Of a stretch of 64,000 bases of DNA, positions 61,942 through 64,000 are shown piece after piece (the stretch's first letter is position 1; each line of letters starts with the position of its first letter). The stretch spans positions 22,710,501-22,774,500 of the forward strand of contig NC_071353.1 in assembly GCF_943734655.1 (NCBI RefSeq), written 5' to 3'. Position numbers and translations under genes: made by a program. The stretch comes from Sabethes cyaneus. Its lineage: Eukaryota > Arthropoda > Insecta > Diptera > Culicidae. The notes under the pieces are model-generated. The model saw nothing but the letters and a program-made list of their open reading frames with translations, did no database searches and was not told where the DNA came from.

Positions 61942-63529
61942 TCTTCTGGTACTGCTGATACAACTTGAGCAGAAATATCGTTTCATCAATTCCGATTTCG
62001 GCGCTGTACAGGCTCTTTACTCGTATCTTCACCTTCTGCAGAATCTCCTTCTCCGGGGGGGTTAACGTTTCCTGAATTTCCGCAATATACTCCTCCGATT
62101 CGCCTCGATCCTTCATTGCTTCCACTATGCTGTCTAACCGTTGACTTTTTTCTATTAGCCGTTTATTAACAGACTTGTCATGCGTAGATCGGGTTATAGA
62201 ATTATATAGCGATTTATAGCAAGTCTCCAGTAGCATCGATACAATCTGGGTCTGATTGACGTAGAATAAAAAGAACGATTTTGGAGCTCCAGCGTTTCCA
62301 CCGCCTGGTTTGCGAAATGTTTGAATTTGAAGGAAATTTTCCTCAAGCAGTTTGTAGGTTAGTTGTTTTGCTTCTTTAGCTGGAACCATTGCCTCCTTTT
62401 GGATGTCTTCTTGCTCGATATATTTTTTAATCCTTATGACCCGAAAAATTCGAGCGGATTTTGAGCCGTACTTTTCCGTGATTATATTTTCTATGCAGCT
62501 CCATATTAGTTGCTCGTGAATTTTCTTCATATTCAACGTATACTGCCCCCCTCCCATGTCGCCAAATTTACTAATAAAATTAACTGATTCGATTGCCGCT
62601 ATGTACTGCTCCAAAAACTTGATTAGTTCCAAATTGCTGGACTTTTTTTCGCATAATTGCTTCAATTCGACCAATGGAATCGGGTTGGAAACCATTTCCC
62701 ATGGTTTGGTCCTTGAATACATCAGCTGTAGCAAGAATTTTAAGCATTCGGCGGCATTAGCATCGATCATCCGTTCTATAGCGTTAACCATGATCGCATC
62801 ACGGAAGTCCAAATGAAATTTCTCTAAATTCACCACCCAATGGATGCCTTCATCGGGAGCTTTTGTGCTCTTGCCTTCCTGCAAGTCAAGTAGCTTTCGT
62901 AAATCTAGTTCGGGCATTTGAAACAACCTTGAATCTTCGTATTCTAACATAACCAGTTCACTGTTCGCCTCAATGGGTTTTGCGTCAGGAGCTCTCATGA
63001 AATAGTTCATCGAAACCATATCAGCAAATTTCTGTCGTAGAGTAGTGATAGTGTTTTTATTCTTAACATCCGAAATAGAGGTTGCCTTTAGAATGACATA
63101 AGAAGCCGTTTGATAGCCAGCCCGTAAAAGTTCCTCGGTGAGTATGGCTGATTCGTGACCGAATTTGGTTTGAATCAGATGTACGTAACGCGGATATCGT
63201 AGAACCATGAGTACCCGCTCGTGGTCCAGGATATATTCCGTCGTTGTTCCGGCTTTATTAGGTTGAAATCGAGCTAGGCTAAATTTCAACAGAACCGCAA
63301 GAGCACGACAAACCTAAAATAACGGAAAACACACATACTGAACACATTCTACACAGTACAAGAATGATCTTCGTAATCTTACCTCTGATTTAGATAGTTG
63401 TGTACTCTTGACGATCATCGGTAGTGTTTTAGCCACGGCAGCAAATAGATCATCGGCCACAATCCGTACAACCTCTCCGAAATGTTGCTGCACTATGCAG
63501 GAACACAATTTTCCTAGCTGAATGGACAT
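61937..63529 (-). CDS. POLR3C: DNA-directed RNA polymerase III subunit RPC3
   Basis: The CDS joins exon 1 (63529-63383) to exon 2 (63313-61937) across a 69-bp intron (GTAAGA donor, ATTTTAG acceptor) in phase 0, giving 507 aa (human 534). RPC3 is part of the Pol III-specific RPC3-RPC6-RPC7 subcomplex used in initiation on tRNA and 5S genes. The start is the first in-frame ATG (63527-63529); the codon two before is TTG. Landmarks: LCSCIVQQHFGEVV at the N-terminus (winged helix 1), VCRALAVLLKFSLA at the exon join, VLMVLRYPRYVHLI, HFDFRD-like region as HLDFRDAIMV, ESVNFISKFGDMGGGQY, KSARIFRVIRIKKYIEQEDI, and FLQIQTFRK...FFLFYVNQ near the C-terminal winged helix, ending in a coiled-coil-like LLKLYQQYQKK. 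No damage seen. It converges on the esterase with about 600 bases between stops. Confidence 0.95.
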
Positions 63530-63535
63530 ATTCAA

Positions 63536-64000
63536 AGTAAAAACTGCTGTTTAACACAATAATCAACCACGTTGCCACGACCGGTCTAATGGGTCTAACA
63601 AAATGCCTTAAAAACAAACTTCAGCGGCAGCGAGACTCGAAGAAAGCCAAAGCCAAACAGACGTCAGAAAGCAGGGATGCCAGTATCCTTCCAAGCGGTG
63701 CTGTTTAACCTGTTTACCTGGTTTACCTAAGCAGGTATAGAGGGCAAAATGGCACAATCAGAGGTTCTGGACATTTTCTTATTGAAAATTTAAAAATGGA
63801 TCTGTTTTCAATGTAAGTTTTTAAGTTTTTGCAGGCTTTGGTTGAAATTTAAATTAAGCACGTTTAATGTCAAGTTTAATGTGTAATAGGGAATACTGGT
63901 AATACTTATGAATTACAGATTATTCTGGCAACCCTGATCGTAAGGCAGGGTATAATCTTGGGGTATCATCATTGACATCATCACGATCAATCAGCTGTTT
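63536..64000. other. Upstream region of POLR3C
   Basis: Should contain its promoter; no TATA box is evident. The sequence from 63680 on (GGATGCCAGTATCCTTCC, GCAACCCTGATCG) shows no coding frame. Confidence 0.35.

Noticed and set aside
1..64000. CRISPR array or bacterial operon
   Set aside because: Introns, SINEs, LINEs and insect genes show eukaryotic nuclear DNA; the regular repeats are microsatellites and minisatellites without spacers.

Overview
The window looks like nuclear DNA of a culicine mosquito. The inference rests on insect-type genes with tiny phase-compatible introns (55 and 69 bp) next to one intron of about 28 kb, an AT-rich background, and very dense, decayed mosquito-style repeats (non-LTR retrotransposon pieces, tRNA-derived SINEs, many short inverted-repeat elements, long TACA arrays). 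The species cannot be fixed by reading alone.

Four protein-coding genes are supported. (1) 13142-14173, minus: a single-exon sulfatase-modifying factor 1 (formylglycine-generating enzyme) with both active-site cysteines. (2) 16572-17562, minus: a two-exon nuclear protein most like the RNA polymerase I subunit RPA34/POLR1G. (3) 28997-61342, plus: a seven-exon secreted carboxylesterase of 639 aa with a complete Ser-Glu-His triad; its signal-peptide exon lies 27.8 kb upstream of exon 2, so nearly half of the window is one intron. (4) 61937-63529, minus: RNA polymerase III subunit RPC3/POLR3C in two exons, converging on the esterase.

Layout. 1-13 kb: two TA-flanked elements with subterminal repeats, a hAT-type MITE with a perfect 8-bp target duplication, SINE and LINE remains, and an R1-like LINE. 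13-17.6 kb: SUMF1 and the POLR1G-like gene. 17.7-28.9 kb: a MITE cluster with nesting, then a LINE inserted with target duplication inside an older RTE-like LINE. 29.1-56.9 kb (esterase intron 1): MITEs, a TIR element lying between two long TACA arrays and carrying a yellow-family pseudogene, a Helitron-like element, SINE copies, a pogo-like MITE and a dead mariner. 57-63.5 kb: esterase exons 2-7 and POLR3C.

The most striking non-gene signal is a roughly 45-nt motif found three times (2730-2774 plus, 33567-33611 minus, 45975-46019 minus) that folds as a hammerhead self-cleaving ribozyme with a very short stem III, the form known from Penelope-like and retrozyme-type retroelements. The genes are unrelated housekeeping or secretory genes; no operon-like cooperation is expected or seen.
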